From Microbacteriaceae bacterium (GTDB lineage Bacteria > Actinomycetota > Actinomycetes > Actinomycetales > Microbacteriaceae), in assembly GCA_947455385.1 (NCBI GenBank), contig CANGNR010000031.1, forward strand, positions 1 through 10,852: 10,852 nucleotides of DNA, written 5' to 3'. Shown here piece by piece: positions 5,610-10,852 of this stretch; the stretch's first letter is position 1, and each line of letters opens with the position of its first letter. The notes beneath the pieces were generated by a model. The model did not search any database and was not told where the DNA came from. It was given only the letters and a program-made list of their open reading frames with translations. Position numbers and translations under genes: made by a program.

Positions 5610-6350
5610 GTGTCGAACTACCTAGAACTTTTGCCAGCCGTTGACGTCGCCGACGGAAAGGCCGTGCGCCTGACCCAGGGCGAGGCTGGCAGCGAGACAG
5701 ACTACGGCAGCCCGCTCGAGGCAGCGCAGACCTGGATCGATGCCGGGGCCGAGTGGATTCACCTAGTCGACCTCGACGCAGCCTTTGGTCGTGGCGACAA
5801 CCGCGCGTTGATTCGCGAGGTCGTTGCGGCGTCATCCTCGGTCAAGATCGAGCTGTCTGGCGGCATCCGTGACGATGCTTCGCTCGAGTCGGCCCTCCAG
5901 GCCGGTGCCACCCGCGTGAACCTGGGCACCGCCGCCCTTGAGAACCCGGAGTGGACGGAGCGTGTGATTGCAAAGTTTGGCGATGCCATCGCCGTCGGGC
6001 TCGACGTTCGCGGCGACGTGCTGGCTGCACGCGGCTGGACCAAGGAGGGCGGCAATCTCTGGGAGGTGCTCGACCGCCTCGAGCAGGCCGGTTGCGCTCG
6101 CTACGTGGTGACCGATGTCACCAAGGATGGCACCCTCCGCGGACCAAACATCGAGCTGCTGGCTCAGGTTCTCGAAAAGACCGAGCGCCCAGTGGTTGCC
6201 TCTGGCGGAATCTCGTCGCTGCAAGACATCGCCGACCTCAAGGAGCTCGTGCCTCTTGGTCTCGAGGGTGCGATTCTGGGCAAGTCGCTCTATGCGGGTA
6301 AGTTCACGCTCGAAGAGGCGCTGGCCATCGCCGGCTCGGCCCAAAACTAA
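5610..6350 (+). CDS. priA: PriA: bifunctional HisA/TrpF phosphoribosyl isomerase
   Basis: PriA is the actinobacterial (beta-alpha)8 isomerase that acts on ProFAR in histidine synthesis and on phosphoribosyl anthranilate in tryptophan synthesis. The 246-residue protein begins LELLPAVDVADGKAVRL with the first catalytic Asp at 12. GLDVRGD carries the second (Asp132). ARGWTKEGG (Arg141, Trp143) corresponds to the PriA loop that adapts to both substrates, and TDVTKDGTLRGPN carries Asp173. The residue matches come from my recalled alignment with the M. tuberculosis protein. Phosphate-binding ELSGGIR and VASGGISS are intact. Relative to that protein the Asp132-Arg141 stretch seems about four residues shorter. 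The start is GTG with only a weak AAGAAAG upstream. Bifunctionality is inferred from family; absence of trpF from the genome cannot be checked here. Confidence 0.93.
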   Translation: MSNYLELLPAVDVADGKAVRLTQGEAGSETDYGSPLEAAQTWIDAGAEWIHLVDLDAAFGRGDNRALIREVVAASSSVKIELSGGIRDDASLESALQAGATRVNLGTAALENPEWTERVIAKFGDAIAVGLDVRGDVLAARGWTKEGGNLWEVLDRLEQAGCARYVVTDVTKDGTLRGPNIELLAQVLEKTERPVVASGGISSLQDIADLKELVPLGLEGAILGKSLYAGKFTLEEALAIAGSAQN

Positions 6351-6381
6351 ACGGTTTTTCAAAGCGATAGGGCGGCCGACG

Positions 6382-7155
6382 ATGAACGATCACATGAACC
6401 CCGATCGCTTTGCCGACTCGGCTGGAGTGCCCTGGGCCGGTCGATCTTTTGACGAGAACCCGTACGCCGAAGACAACGGCGAGGCCGATTCGAAGCTCGT
6501 CGCCGCCATTGAAGCCCTGCGCGCCGGCACCGGCTCGGCAGAGCAGGTGGTTGTCGCATTTCGCGATGCTCGACTTCTGATTCCACTGCTCGCCGACCTG
6601 GGCGAGTCGGGCGAAGGCGCCCACGGGCAAACCGTAGACAAGAGCGCAGACCTCTCGATCGTGACTGTGGCCACCCCGGATGGGCTCGATGGCCTGCCAG
6701 TTTTTTCGTCGGTAGCTGCAATGGCGGCATGGAACCCGACCGCTAGACCCGTGCCATCGAGCGCACCCCGGGCGGCGCTCGCGGCGGCCCAAGAGGGCAA
6801 CACGCGAATCATCTTGGACCCGGGATCACCAACGGAGTTTGTCTTGCGCCGCGTCGCGATTGCCGCGGTGGCCCAGCAGTTGCCGTGGCGCCCGCCGCAC
6901 CTTCGTGCAGAGGTGGCCACCGAGTTTGCGCGTGTCTTCGAGTCCTACGATGCGGTGGCCGACTTTGAACTCGAGGCGGGCGACCCGCTGCAACTGCTAC
7001 GTGGCCCCGAGCTGCTGCTCGTGCTCAAGTTGACGCCGGGCCTGACCCAAGACGAGTTCGACGAGCTCATGAAGGCAATGGCGCAAGACCTTAGTCAGAG
7101 CGCAATCGTTGCCGACTTCGTTGACTCGCTGCGCGTAAAGATCGCGCAGGCCTAG
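6382..7155 (+). CDS. SseB N-terminal domain protein
   Basis: This 257-residue soluble protein shows the SseB-type segment around residues 90-160, including VTVATPDGLDGLPVFSSVAAMAAW and the Asp-Pro-Gly segment TRIILDPGSPTEF (141-153). SseB-domain proteins were named from enhanced serine sensitivity, but their biochemical role is unknown. The actinobacterial ones commonly sit next to hisA/priA and upstream of infC. A C-terminal region of about 60 residues is acidic and probably alpha-helical (PGLTQDEFDELMKAMAQDL). No catalytic motif, signal peptide or membrane segment is visible. ATG 6382 is chosen with AGGG 9 nt upstream; ATG 6394 is a possible alternative. It lies 31 bp after priA and is probably co-transcribed. 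It overlaps the convergent DUF1844 gene by 4 bp. A small hairpin (CCGGTG/CGCCGG, 7165-7183) follows the stop but has no T-run. Confidence 0.85.
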   Translation: MNDHMNPDRFADSAGVPWAGRSFDENPYAEDNGEADSKLVAAIEALRAGTGSAEQVVVAFRDARLLIPLLADLGESGEGAHGQTVDKSADLSIVTVATPDGLDGLPVFSSVAAMAAWNPTARPVPSSAPRAALAAAQEGNTRIILDPGSPTEFVLRRVAIAAVAQQLPWRPPHLRAEVATEFARVFESYDAVADFELEAGDPLQLLRGPELLLVLKLTPGLTQDEFDELMKAMAQDLSQSAIVADFVDSLRVKIAQA

Positions 7156-7490
7156 TTGACGGGACCGGTGAACTTCTCGCCGGGGCCAGCGCCAGGCGCA
7201 TCCTGAATCACCGAAGCCTCACGAAATGCCAGCTGCAGCTGGCGAAGTGCCTCGCGAAGTGGGCGAGCGTGGTGGTCGCCGAGGTCGGGCGCGGCGGCGG
7301 TGATTAAGCCGGCGGCGGCGGTGATAAGTTTTCTGGCCTCATCGAGGTCGCCCCTGCGGCCATCCTCGGCGAGTCCACACTGCACCGCGGCAACCGACAG
7401 CAACTCAACCGCGTAGCGGCCAATCACCTCTACGGCTGGCAGTTCTGCAATGTCGGTTATCTCTTGGTTGACTTCGTCGAATTCAGACAA
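7152..7490 (-). CDS. DUF1844 family small alpha-helical protein
   Basis: The 112-residue product begins (M)SEFDEVNQEITDIAELPAVEVIGRY and continues through VELLSVAAVQCGLAED, a run of Ala/Ile/Leu-rich predicted helices, and ends GEKFTGPVN. It resembles the actinobacterial DUF1844 proteins encoded beside infC; their function is not known. The start is assigned to a TTG at 7488-7490 because AAGGAG lies 7 nt before it, while the longer ORF from an ATG at 7568 adds 26 unconserved residues and runs through a hairpin and a promoter-like site. No signal peptide or membrane segment is evident. It converges on the SseB gene and diverges from infC. Proximity to the translation operon suggests, but does not show, a link to translation. 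Confidence 0.8.
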   Translation of the reverse strand: MSEFDEVNQEITDIAELPAVEVIGRYAVELLSVAAVQCGLAEDGRRGDLDEARKLITAAAGLITAAAPDLGDHHARPLREALRQLQLAFREASVIQDAPGAGPGEKFTGPVN

Positions 7491-7497
7491 GGGGCTT

Positions 7498-7503
7498 CTC
7501 CTT
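7498..7503 (-). promoter_or_regulatory. Ribosome binding site fixing the TTG start of the DUF1844 gene
   Basis: On the minus strand AAGGAG (within AAAAGGAG) is followed by 7 nt and TTG. This is one of the strongest Shine-Dalgarno matches in the window and outweighs the ATG codons further upstream at 7514 and 7568. Confidence 0.75.
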
Positions 7504-7515
7504 TTGGGGTACATC

Positions 7516-7525
7516 TGATAGGCTA
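7516..7525. promoter_or_regulatory. Candidate overlapping divergent -10 elements for infC (+) and DUF1844 (-)
   Basis: On the plus strand TGATAGGCT is an extended -10 (TG at 7516-7517, TAGGCT at 7519-7524), placing a start near 7531 and giving infC a leader of about 150 nt. On the minus strand the same bases read TAGCCT (7520-7525), which would start near 7513 and give the DUF1844 gene a leader of about 23 nt containing its ribosome binding site. Neither has a clear -35. The plus-strand element is the better of the two. Confidence 0.42.
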
Positions 7526-7530
7526 ACTCA

Positions 7531-7682
7531 CGGCTCCGAGGTTCGTCCTCGGTCAGAAGAGGATTCATTTCCCACCCGCGTCCACCGCTTTATAGGTTGC
7601 CGGGTTAGCTTTTTGAAACGATTCGTTTCTGTGCGCTCATCCTTGGGCGTGGCCATTCTGTCACGTCAAGAAGGAGCATCCG
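7531..7682 (+). promoter_or_regulatory. Structured infC leader region
   Basis: Four inverted repeats occur in the roughly 150 nt before infC. They are CCGAGG/CCTCGG with loop TTCGT (7536-7552), ACCCG/CGGGT (7574-7578 with 7601-7605), GAAACG/CGTTTC with loop ATT (7615-7629), and CTTG-G-CGTG/CACG-T-CAAG (7642-7670, one bulged G, 10-nt loop). The last ends right at the Shine-Dalgarno sequence. An alternative pairing, TCCTT (7640-7644) with AAGGA (7671-7675), would hide that sequence. IF3-L35-L20 operons are autoregulated through leaders in other bacteria, so regulation here is plausible but inferred; the lengths and boundaries are approximate. Confidence 0.45.
7671..7676 (+). promoter_or_regulatory. 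Shine-Dalgarno sequence fixing the AUC start of infC
   Basis: AAGGAG ends 6 nt before ATC 7683, ideal spacing. The nearest standard start in frame (GTG 7716) is 39 nt away and would delete conserved N-terminal residues of IF3. This site therefore decides the unusual start. Confidence 0.85.
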
Positions 7683-8282
7683 ATCAGCGATCCCCGAATT
7701 AACGAGCGCATCCGCGTGCCTGAGGTCCGACTCGTCGGCCCAAACGGCGAGCAGGTTGGCGTCGTTCGCATTGAAGAGGCACTGCGCCTGGCGCAGGAGT
7801 CTGACCTAGACCTAGTCGAGGTTGCCCCAATGTCGAAGCCGCCCGTGGCAAAGCTCATGGACTTCGGAAAGTTCAAGTACGAGGCAGCGCAGAAGGTTCG
7901 CGAAGCCCGCAAGAACCAGGTCAACACCGTCATCAAGACCGTGCGCTTTGGCCTGAAGATCGACGATCACGATTACGGCACCAAGAAGGGCCAGATCGAG
8001 CGCTTCCTCAAGGCTGGCGACAAGGTCAAGGTCATCGTGATGTTCCGCGGTCGCGAGCAGTCGCGTCCAGAGATGGGCATCAAGATGCTGCAGAAGCTCG
8101 CCGAAGAGATTTCGACTCTCGGTTCGGTCGAGTCGAGCCCATCCATCGATGGCCGAAACATGGTCATGGTGATTGGCCCCTTGAAGAACAAAGCGGATGC
8201 ACGCGCTGAAGCCAAAAAGACCGCCGACGAGCCCGTCAAGTCGGCCCCAGAGACCCCAGAAACTTCGGCCTCGGCCGAATAG
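7683..8282 (+). CDS. infC: Translation initiation factor IF-3 (AUC start)
   Basis: IF-3 binds the 30S subunit, prevents premature joining of 50S and checks the start codon and initiator tRNA. Reading from ATC 7683 the 199-residue protein begins (M)SDPRINERIRVPEVRLVGP, the conserved IF-3 N-terminus. The N-domain and linker run to about residue 80 (including PPVAKLMDFGKFKYE). The C-domain follows to about 175 (KTVRFGLKIDDHDY, KAGDKVKVIVMFRGRE, GRNMVMVIGPLKNK), then an Ala/Glu/Lys/Pro-rich tail of about 25-30 residues. No ATG, GTG or TTG lies in frame near the Shine-Dalgarno sequence. A rare start is known for E. coli infC (AUU), where IF-3 lowers its own translation by rejecting such codons; the same loop is inferred here. 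It is the first gene of the infC-rpmI-rplT operon. Confidence 0.95.
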   Translation: MSDPRINERIRVPEVRLVGPNGEQVGVVRIEEALRLAQESDLDLVEVAPMSKPPVAKLMDFGKFKYEAAQKVREARKNQVNTVIKTVRFGLKIDDHDYGTKKGQIERFLKAGDKVKVIVMFRGREQSRPEMGIKMLQKLAEEISTLGSVESSPSIDGRNMVMVIGPLKNKADARAEAKKTADEPVKSAPETPETSASAE

Positions 8283-8299
8283 GAAAACAGGAGAAAGCA

Positions 8300-8494
8300 A
8301 TGCCAAAGCAGAAGACCCACTCCGGTGCCAAGAAGCGTTTCCGTTTCACCGGCAGCGGCAAGCTCATGAAAGAGCAGATCAACATGCGCCACAACCTCGA
8401 GCACAAGTCGAGCCGTCGCACCCGTCGTCTGAACCAAGACCAGGTCGTCTCTGCAGCCGACTTCAAGACCATCAAGAAGCAGCTCGGCAAGTAG
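8300..8494 (+). CDS. rpmI: Large-subunit ribosomal protein bL35
   Basis: This 64-residue, strongly basic protein begins MPKQKTHSGAKKRFRFTGSGK, the bL35 signature, and continues with NMRHNLEHKSSRRTRRL. It is a normal-length component of the 50S subunit. AGGAG lies 6 nt before the ATG, and the gene follows infC by 17 nt, so co-transcription is near certain. Confidence 0.97.
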   Translation: MPKQKTHSGAKKRFRFTGSGKLMKEQINMRHNLEHKSSRRTRRLNQDQVVSAADFKTIKKQLGK

Positions 8495-8524
8495 TCCGGC
8501 GCAAAAGACTTTAGGAGTTAAAAA

Positions 8525-8908
8525 ATGGCAAGAGTAAAGAATGCGATCAACTCGCACAAGAAGCGCCGCGTCGTTCTAGAGCGCGCCCACGGCTACCGCG
8601 GTCAGCGTTCGCGCCTGTACCGCATCGCCAAGCAGCAGCTGCTGCACTCGCTGGTCTACGCATACGCCGACCGTCGTCAGCGCAAGGGTGACTTCCGTCG
8701 CCTCTGGATTCAGCGCATCAACGCCGCATCACGTGCAAACGGCCTGACCTACAACCGCCTCATCCAGGGTCTAAACCTGGCCGGCATTCAGGTCGACCGT
8801 CGCATCCTCGCCGACCTCGCGGTCAACGAGCCAAAGACCTTCGCTAGCCTCGTTGCCAGCGCCAAGGCCGCACTGCCAGCAGACACATCGGCTCCAAAGG
8901 TCAAGTAG
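8525..8908 (+). CDS. rplT: Large-subunit ribosomal protein bL20
   Basis: bL20 is an early-binding 50S assembly protein and, in several bacteria, the repressor of its own operon. The 127-residue product begins MARVKNAINSHKKRRVVLERAHGYRGQRSR, with the long basic N-terminal helix, followed by the globular part with RRLWIQRINAASR and YNRLIQGLNLAGIQVDRR. A short tail after about residue 118 (PADTSAPKVK) is variable. AGGAG lies 7 nt before the ATG. The gap to rpmI is 30 nt. Confidence 0.97.
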   Translation: MARVKNAINSHKKRRVVLERAHGYRGQRSRLYRIAKQQLLHSLVYAYADRRQRKGDFRRLWIQRINAASRANGLTYNRLIQGLNLAGIQVDRRILADLAVNEPKTFASLVASAKAALPADTSAPKVK

Positions 8909-8912
8909 TCCG

Positions 8913-9710
8913 TTGCTAACCGATCCGCAAGCATCACGTGTGCGCCGGGTCGCCAAGCTTCTCAAGAAAGACGCCCGGTCAGAGACCGGGCTCTTTCTGC
9001 TTGAGGGCCCGCAAGGTCTGAAAGAGGCGCTCGAGCGATCCAAGAACCTCGTAGTCGAGGTTTACGCCACCGAGGATGCCGTCGCCCGCCACCCTGAGCA
9101 GTTCGCCAGGGCGGAGTCGCAGCGCGTGCGGGTCGAACTCGTCACAGAGCAGGTGCTCAAGGCGATGACCGACACCACCACTCCGCAGGGCGTGGTCACC
9201 GTCTGCAATCAGGTAGACGTTTCGTTGACTGCCGTGCTGGCCGAGAAGCCCAAGCTCATTGCGCTACTCGCCAACGTTCGTGATCCAGGCAACGCCGGCA
9301 CGATCCTGCGTGCCGCCGATGCCGCGGGAGCCGACGCCGTTTTCTTCAGCAAGGGCAGCGTCGACCTCTACAACAACAAGGTGGTGCGCTCGACCACGGG
9401 CTCGATCTTGCACCTGCCGGTGGTTGTCGACGTCGACATTCTCGAGGCCATTCAAGTGGCTCGCGAAACCGGGATGCAGATTTTCGCCGCAAACGGCGGC
9501 GGTGAGCAGTTGCCGACCATCGATCGCGAGACCCTCGCTAAGCCGACGGTCTGGGTCTTTGGCAACGAGGCCTGGGGGTTTGAAGACTCCACCTTGGCCA
9601 GGGTTGACCGCCAGGTCGGGCTGCCAATCTATGGCTCTGCCGAGTCGCTCAACGTAGCCACCGCGGCGAGCGTTTGCCTCTACGAATCCGCTTTCGCTCA
9701 GAACGCCTGA
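8913..9710 (+). CDS. SPOUT/TrmH-family RNA 2'-O-ribose methyltransferase
   Basis: The product should methylate a ribose 2'-OH in rRNA or tRNA using SAM. An N-terminal substrate-binding domain (LKKDARSETGLFLLEGPQGLKEAL, residues 17-40) is joined to a knotted SPOUT domain. The three SpoU motifs are intact: NVRDPGNAGTILRAADAAGA (121-140), VFGNEAWG (215-222) and LPIYGSAESLNVATAASV (237-254). The 265-residue form starts at TTG 8913, four bases after the rplT stop. A possible AAAGG lies 12 nt upstream, so translation may depend on coupling. A longer ORF from 8853 would overlap rplT by 56 bp. Similar proteins in this position are annotated as 23S rRNA methyltransferases (RlmB- or TsnR-like), but the target base cannot be named from sequence. 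The early coding region carries a terminator-like hairpin. Confidence 0.92.
   Translation: MLTDPQASRVRRVAKLLKKDARSETGLFLLEGPQGLKEALERSKNLVVEVYATEDAVARHPEQFARAESQRVRVELVTEQVLKAMTDTTTPQGVVTVCNQVDVSLTAVLAEKPKLIALLANVRDPGNAGTILRAADAAGADAVFFSKGSVDLYNNKVVRSTTGSILHLPVVVDVDILEAIQVARETGMQIFAANGGGEQLPTIDRETLAKPTVWVFGNEAWGFEDSTLARVDRQVGLPIYGSAESLNVATAASVCLYESAFAQNA
8973..8998 (+). terminator. Terminator-like hairpin inside the methyltransferase ORF
   Basis: GCCCGGTC (8973-8980) and GACCGGGC (8984-8991) form a perfect 8-bp GC-rich stem with a 3-nt AGA loop, followed at once by TCTTTCT. It starts 64 nt after the rplT stop and covers codons 21-27 of the downstream gene. It has the form of an intrinsic terminator with an imperfect T-tract, and could end or attenuate the infC-rpmI-rplT transcript. 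Translation through it would hinder folding, so its effect may depend on translation of the methyltransferase gene. Confidence 0.45.
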
Positions 9711-9733
9711 GCCTGCCGAAACCGCCGCTCGGG

Positions 9734-9739
9734 TAGACT
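9734..9739 (+). promoter_or_regulatory. Candidate pheS promoter -10
   Basis: TAGACT, preceded by GGG, lies in the 38-bp gap after the methyltransferase stop and would start transcription near 9746, just before ATG 9749. GAAGG (9740-9744) can also act as a ribosome binding site with 4-nt spacing if pheS is read from an upstream transcript. No -35 consensus is visible. Confidence 0.45.
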
Positions 9740-9748
9740 GAAGGTCTT

Positions 9749-10789
9749 ATGTCTGGCTCAAATCCAATCTCTCGCGAAGCCGTCGCGGCCGCCGTTTCAG
9801 AGGCGAATATCGCCATCGAAGCGGCATCGACGCTCGCCGAACTTCGCGCCTCGCGCGCATCCTCGATTGGTGAACACTCGCCAATCGCCAAGTTGAACGC
9901 CGAGCTCAAAAACATCGCTAACGAGTTCAAGGCCGAGGCCGGTCAACTGATCGGGCAGGCCCGAGGTCAGTTGAACCAGGCTTTCGCAGCCAAAGAGGCC
10001 GAGCTTTTTGCGGTTGAGGAGCGAGCCAAGCTAGCCGCAGAGGCCGTCGACATGACCGCCGCCCCGATGCCGGTTGCCTTCGGTGCCCGTCATCCGCTTT
10101 CGCTCTTGCAAGACCAGATCGCAGACGTCTTCATCGGAATGGGCTGGGAGATCGCCGAGGGGCCAGAGGTTGAGAGCGAGTGGTTCAACTTTGACGCCCT
10201 CAACTTCGACGCAGACCACCCGGCCCGAGCAATGCAAGACACATTCTTCGTCGAGCCTGTCGAGCAGCACCTGGTGTTGCGCACCCACACCTCGCCGGTT
10301 CAGGTTCGCTCGCTGCTCGAGCGCGAACTGCCGGTCTATGTGCTTTGCCCCGGTCGCGTCTTTCGCACCGACGAGCTAGACGCCACGCACACTCCGGTCT
10401 TTCACCAGGTTGAGGGCCTAGCCATCGACAAGGGCCTCACTATGGCCGACCTTCGCGGCACCCTCGAGCACTTTGCCCGAATCATGTTTGGTGATGATGC
10501 CAAGATTCGCCTGCGCCCAAGCTTTTTTCCGTTCACCGAGCCTTCTGCCGAACTTGACGTCTGGCACCCGGGTGCCAAGGGTGGCGCTCGCTGGGTCGAG
10601 TGGGGCGGCTGCGGCATGGTCAATCCCAACGTGCTAAAGGCCGCTGGCATTGACCCAGAGGAATACCAAGGATTCGCATTCGGCATGGGCATCGAGCGCA
10701 CCTTGATGTTCCGCAACGACGTTAAAGACATGCACGACATGGTCGAGGCCGATGTTCGTTTCAGCCAGCAGTTCGGAGTGAACCTCTAA
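9749..10789 (+). CDS. pheS: Phenylalanyl-tRNA synthetase alpha subunit
   Basis: PheS carries the class II catalytic core of the heterotetrameric synthetase that charges tRNA-Phe. The 346-residue product has an N-terminal Ala/Glu-rich coiled-coil (about 1-100) that contacts tRNA, then the catalytic domain. Visible elements are MQDTFFVEP (162-170), LRTHTSPVQVR (177-187), motif 2 GRVFRTDELDATHTPVFHQVEG (202-223), FFPFTEPSAELDVW (259-272) and motif 3 GFAFGMGIERTLMFR (308-322). Ala310 in GFAFG appears to correspond to the Phe-pocket alanine of E. coli PheS (A294), so normal specificity is expected. Length is typical. No T-box or attenuator lies upstream. Its stop overlaps the pheT start by one base. 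Confidence 0.97.
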   Translation: MSGSNPISREAVAAAVSEANIAIEAASTLAELRASRASSIGEHSPIAKLNAELKNIANEFKAEAGQLIGQARGQLNQAFAAKEAELFAVEERAKLAAEAVDMTAAPMPVAFGARHPLSLLQDQIADVFIGMGWEIAEGPEVESEWFNFDALNFDADHPARAMQDTFFVEPVEQHLVLRTHTSPVQVRSLLERELPVYVLCPGRVFRTDELDATHTPVFHQVEGLAIDKGLTMADLRGTLEHFARIMFGDDAKIRLRPSFFPFTEPSAELDVWHPGAKGGARWVEWGGCGMVNPNVLKAAGIDPEEYQGFAFGMGIERTLMFRNDVKDMHDMVEADVRFSQQFGVNL

Positions 10790-10852
10790 TGCGCGTACCA
10801 CTTTCTTGGCTCGCCGAGTATGTCGATTTGCCCAGCGGTGCAACGGCAGAAA
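10789..10852 (+). CDS. pheT: Phenylalanyl-tRNA synthetase beta subunit (5' end only)
   Basis: Only 21 codons are in the window. They read MRVPLSWLAEYVDLPSGATAE, the usual PheT N-terminus. The ATG overlaps the pheS stop (TAATG), so translation is coupled. The gene is cut by the right edge. Identity rests on this short match and on its position after pheS. Confidence 0.92.
   Translation, partial: MRVPLSWLAEYVDLPSGATAE

Noticed and set aside
5167..5835. 222-residue open frame antisense to hisH and priA
   Set aside because: Arg-rich shadow translation across two confirmed genes, with no family motif.
6115..6381. Upstream extension of the SseB-domain ORF into priA, same frame from an ATG at 6115
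   Set aside because: It would overlap priA by over 230 bp and adds Arg/Ser-rich sequence of shadow type; ATG 6382 has an AGGG upstream and begins the plausible protein.
6351..6381. T-run (GGTTTTTC) after priA as a terminator
   Set aside because: No convincing hairpin directly precedes it, and the SseB gene follows closely in the same direction.
7165..7183. CCGGTG/CGCCGG hairpin after the SseB stop as a terminator
   Set aside because: Short stem with a G-U pair, no T-run after it, and it lies within the coding end of the DUF1844 gene on the other strand.
7491..7568. Longer DUF1844 start at ATG 7568 or 7514
   Set aside because: The extra 26 residues run through a hairpin and promoter-like site, and AAGGAG is perfectly placed for TTG 7490 instead.
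7716..7718. GTG as the infC start
   Set aside because: It has no matching ribosome binding site and removes the conserved IF-3 N-terminal residues encoded from ATC 7683.
9711..9748. T-box or Phe attenuator upstream of pheS
   Set aside because: The gap is only 38 bp, too short for a T-box, and shows no Phe-codon leader peptide.
1..10852. Mobile element, defence system, CRISPR array or tRNA gene
   Set aside because: Every stretch above about 250 bp is accounted for by housekeeping genes, and I found no transposase, integrase, direct-repeat array or cloverleaf.

Overview
This window looks like conserved chromosomal core from an actinobacterium, most likely a Microbacteriaceae-type organism. 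The evidence is GC-rich coding DNA (roughly 60% by eye), a PriA-type HisA, a CGAAC-N4-GTTCG SOS box, leaderless-style starts, and the order lexA / LysM gene / hisCBH-priA / SseB / DUF1844 / infC-rpmI-rplT / SPOUT methyltransferase / pheST. The family assignment rests on my memory of gene order and protein similarity, not on a search. I see no phage, insertion sequence, CRISPR array, tRNA or rRNA.

Left part (1-3184): a truncated RsmC-like methyltransferase gene (minus strand) and the ribosome-associated GTPase gene hflX diverge from a gap of only 41 bp. hflX converges on lexA (minus strand), with 14 bp between the stops. lexA and a small membrane-anchored LysM protein diverge from a 245-bp AT-rich region. 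That region holds a perfect SOS box at the LysM promoter and a looser palindrome over the lexA -10. By position, regulation and architecture, the LysM gene resembles the SOS-linked cell-division inhibitors of Gram-positive bacteria.

Middle part (3196-7490): hisC (apparently leaderless), hisB, hisH and priA form a partial histidine operon, followed by an SseB-domain gene. hisD, hisG, hisF, hisI and hisE are not here, so HisH must find its partner HisF from another locus. The SseB gene overlaps the convergent DUF1844 gene by 4 bp, and both end at a shared CTAG.

Right part (7491-10852): a structured divergent region leads into infC, whose start codon is almost certainly AUC. rpmI and rplT follow as the usual IF3-L35-L20 operon. 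Four bases after rplT comes a SPOUT-family RNA 2'-O-methyltransferase gene starting with TTG, and a terminator-like hairpin lies inside its first codons. pheS and the first 64 bases of pheT finish the window.

Most of the window is ordinary housekeeping sequence, and I do not see a new defence or mobile system. The points worth following are regulatory: the AUC start and leader of infC, the in-gene terminator-like hairpin, the SOS-controlled LysM gene with possible read-through into hisC, and the repeated leaderless-start signature.
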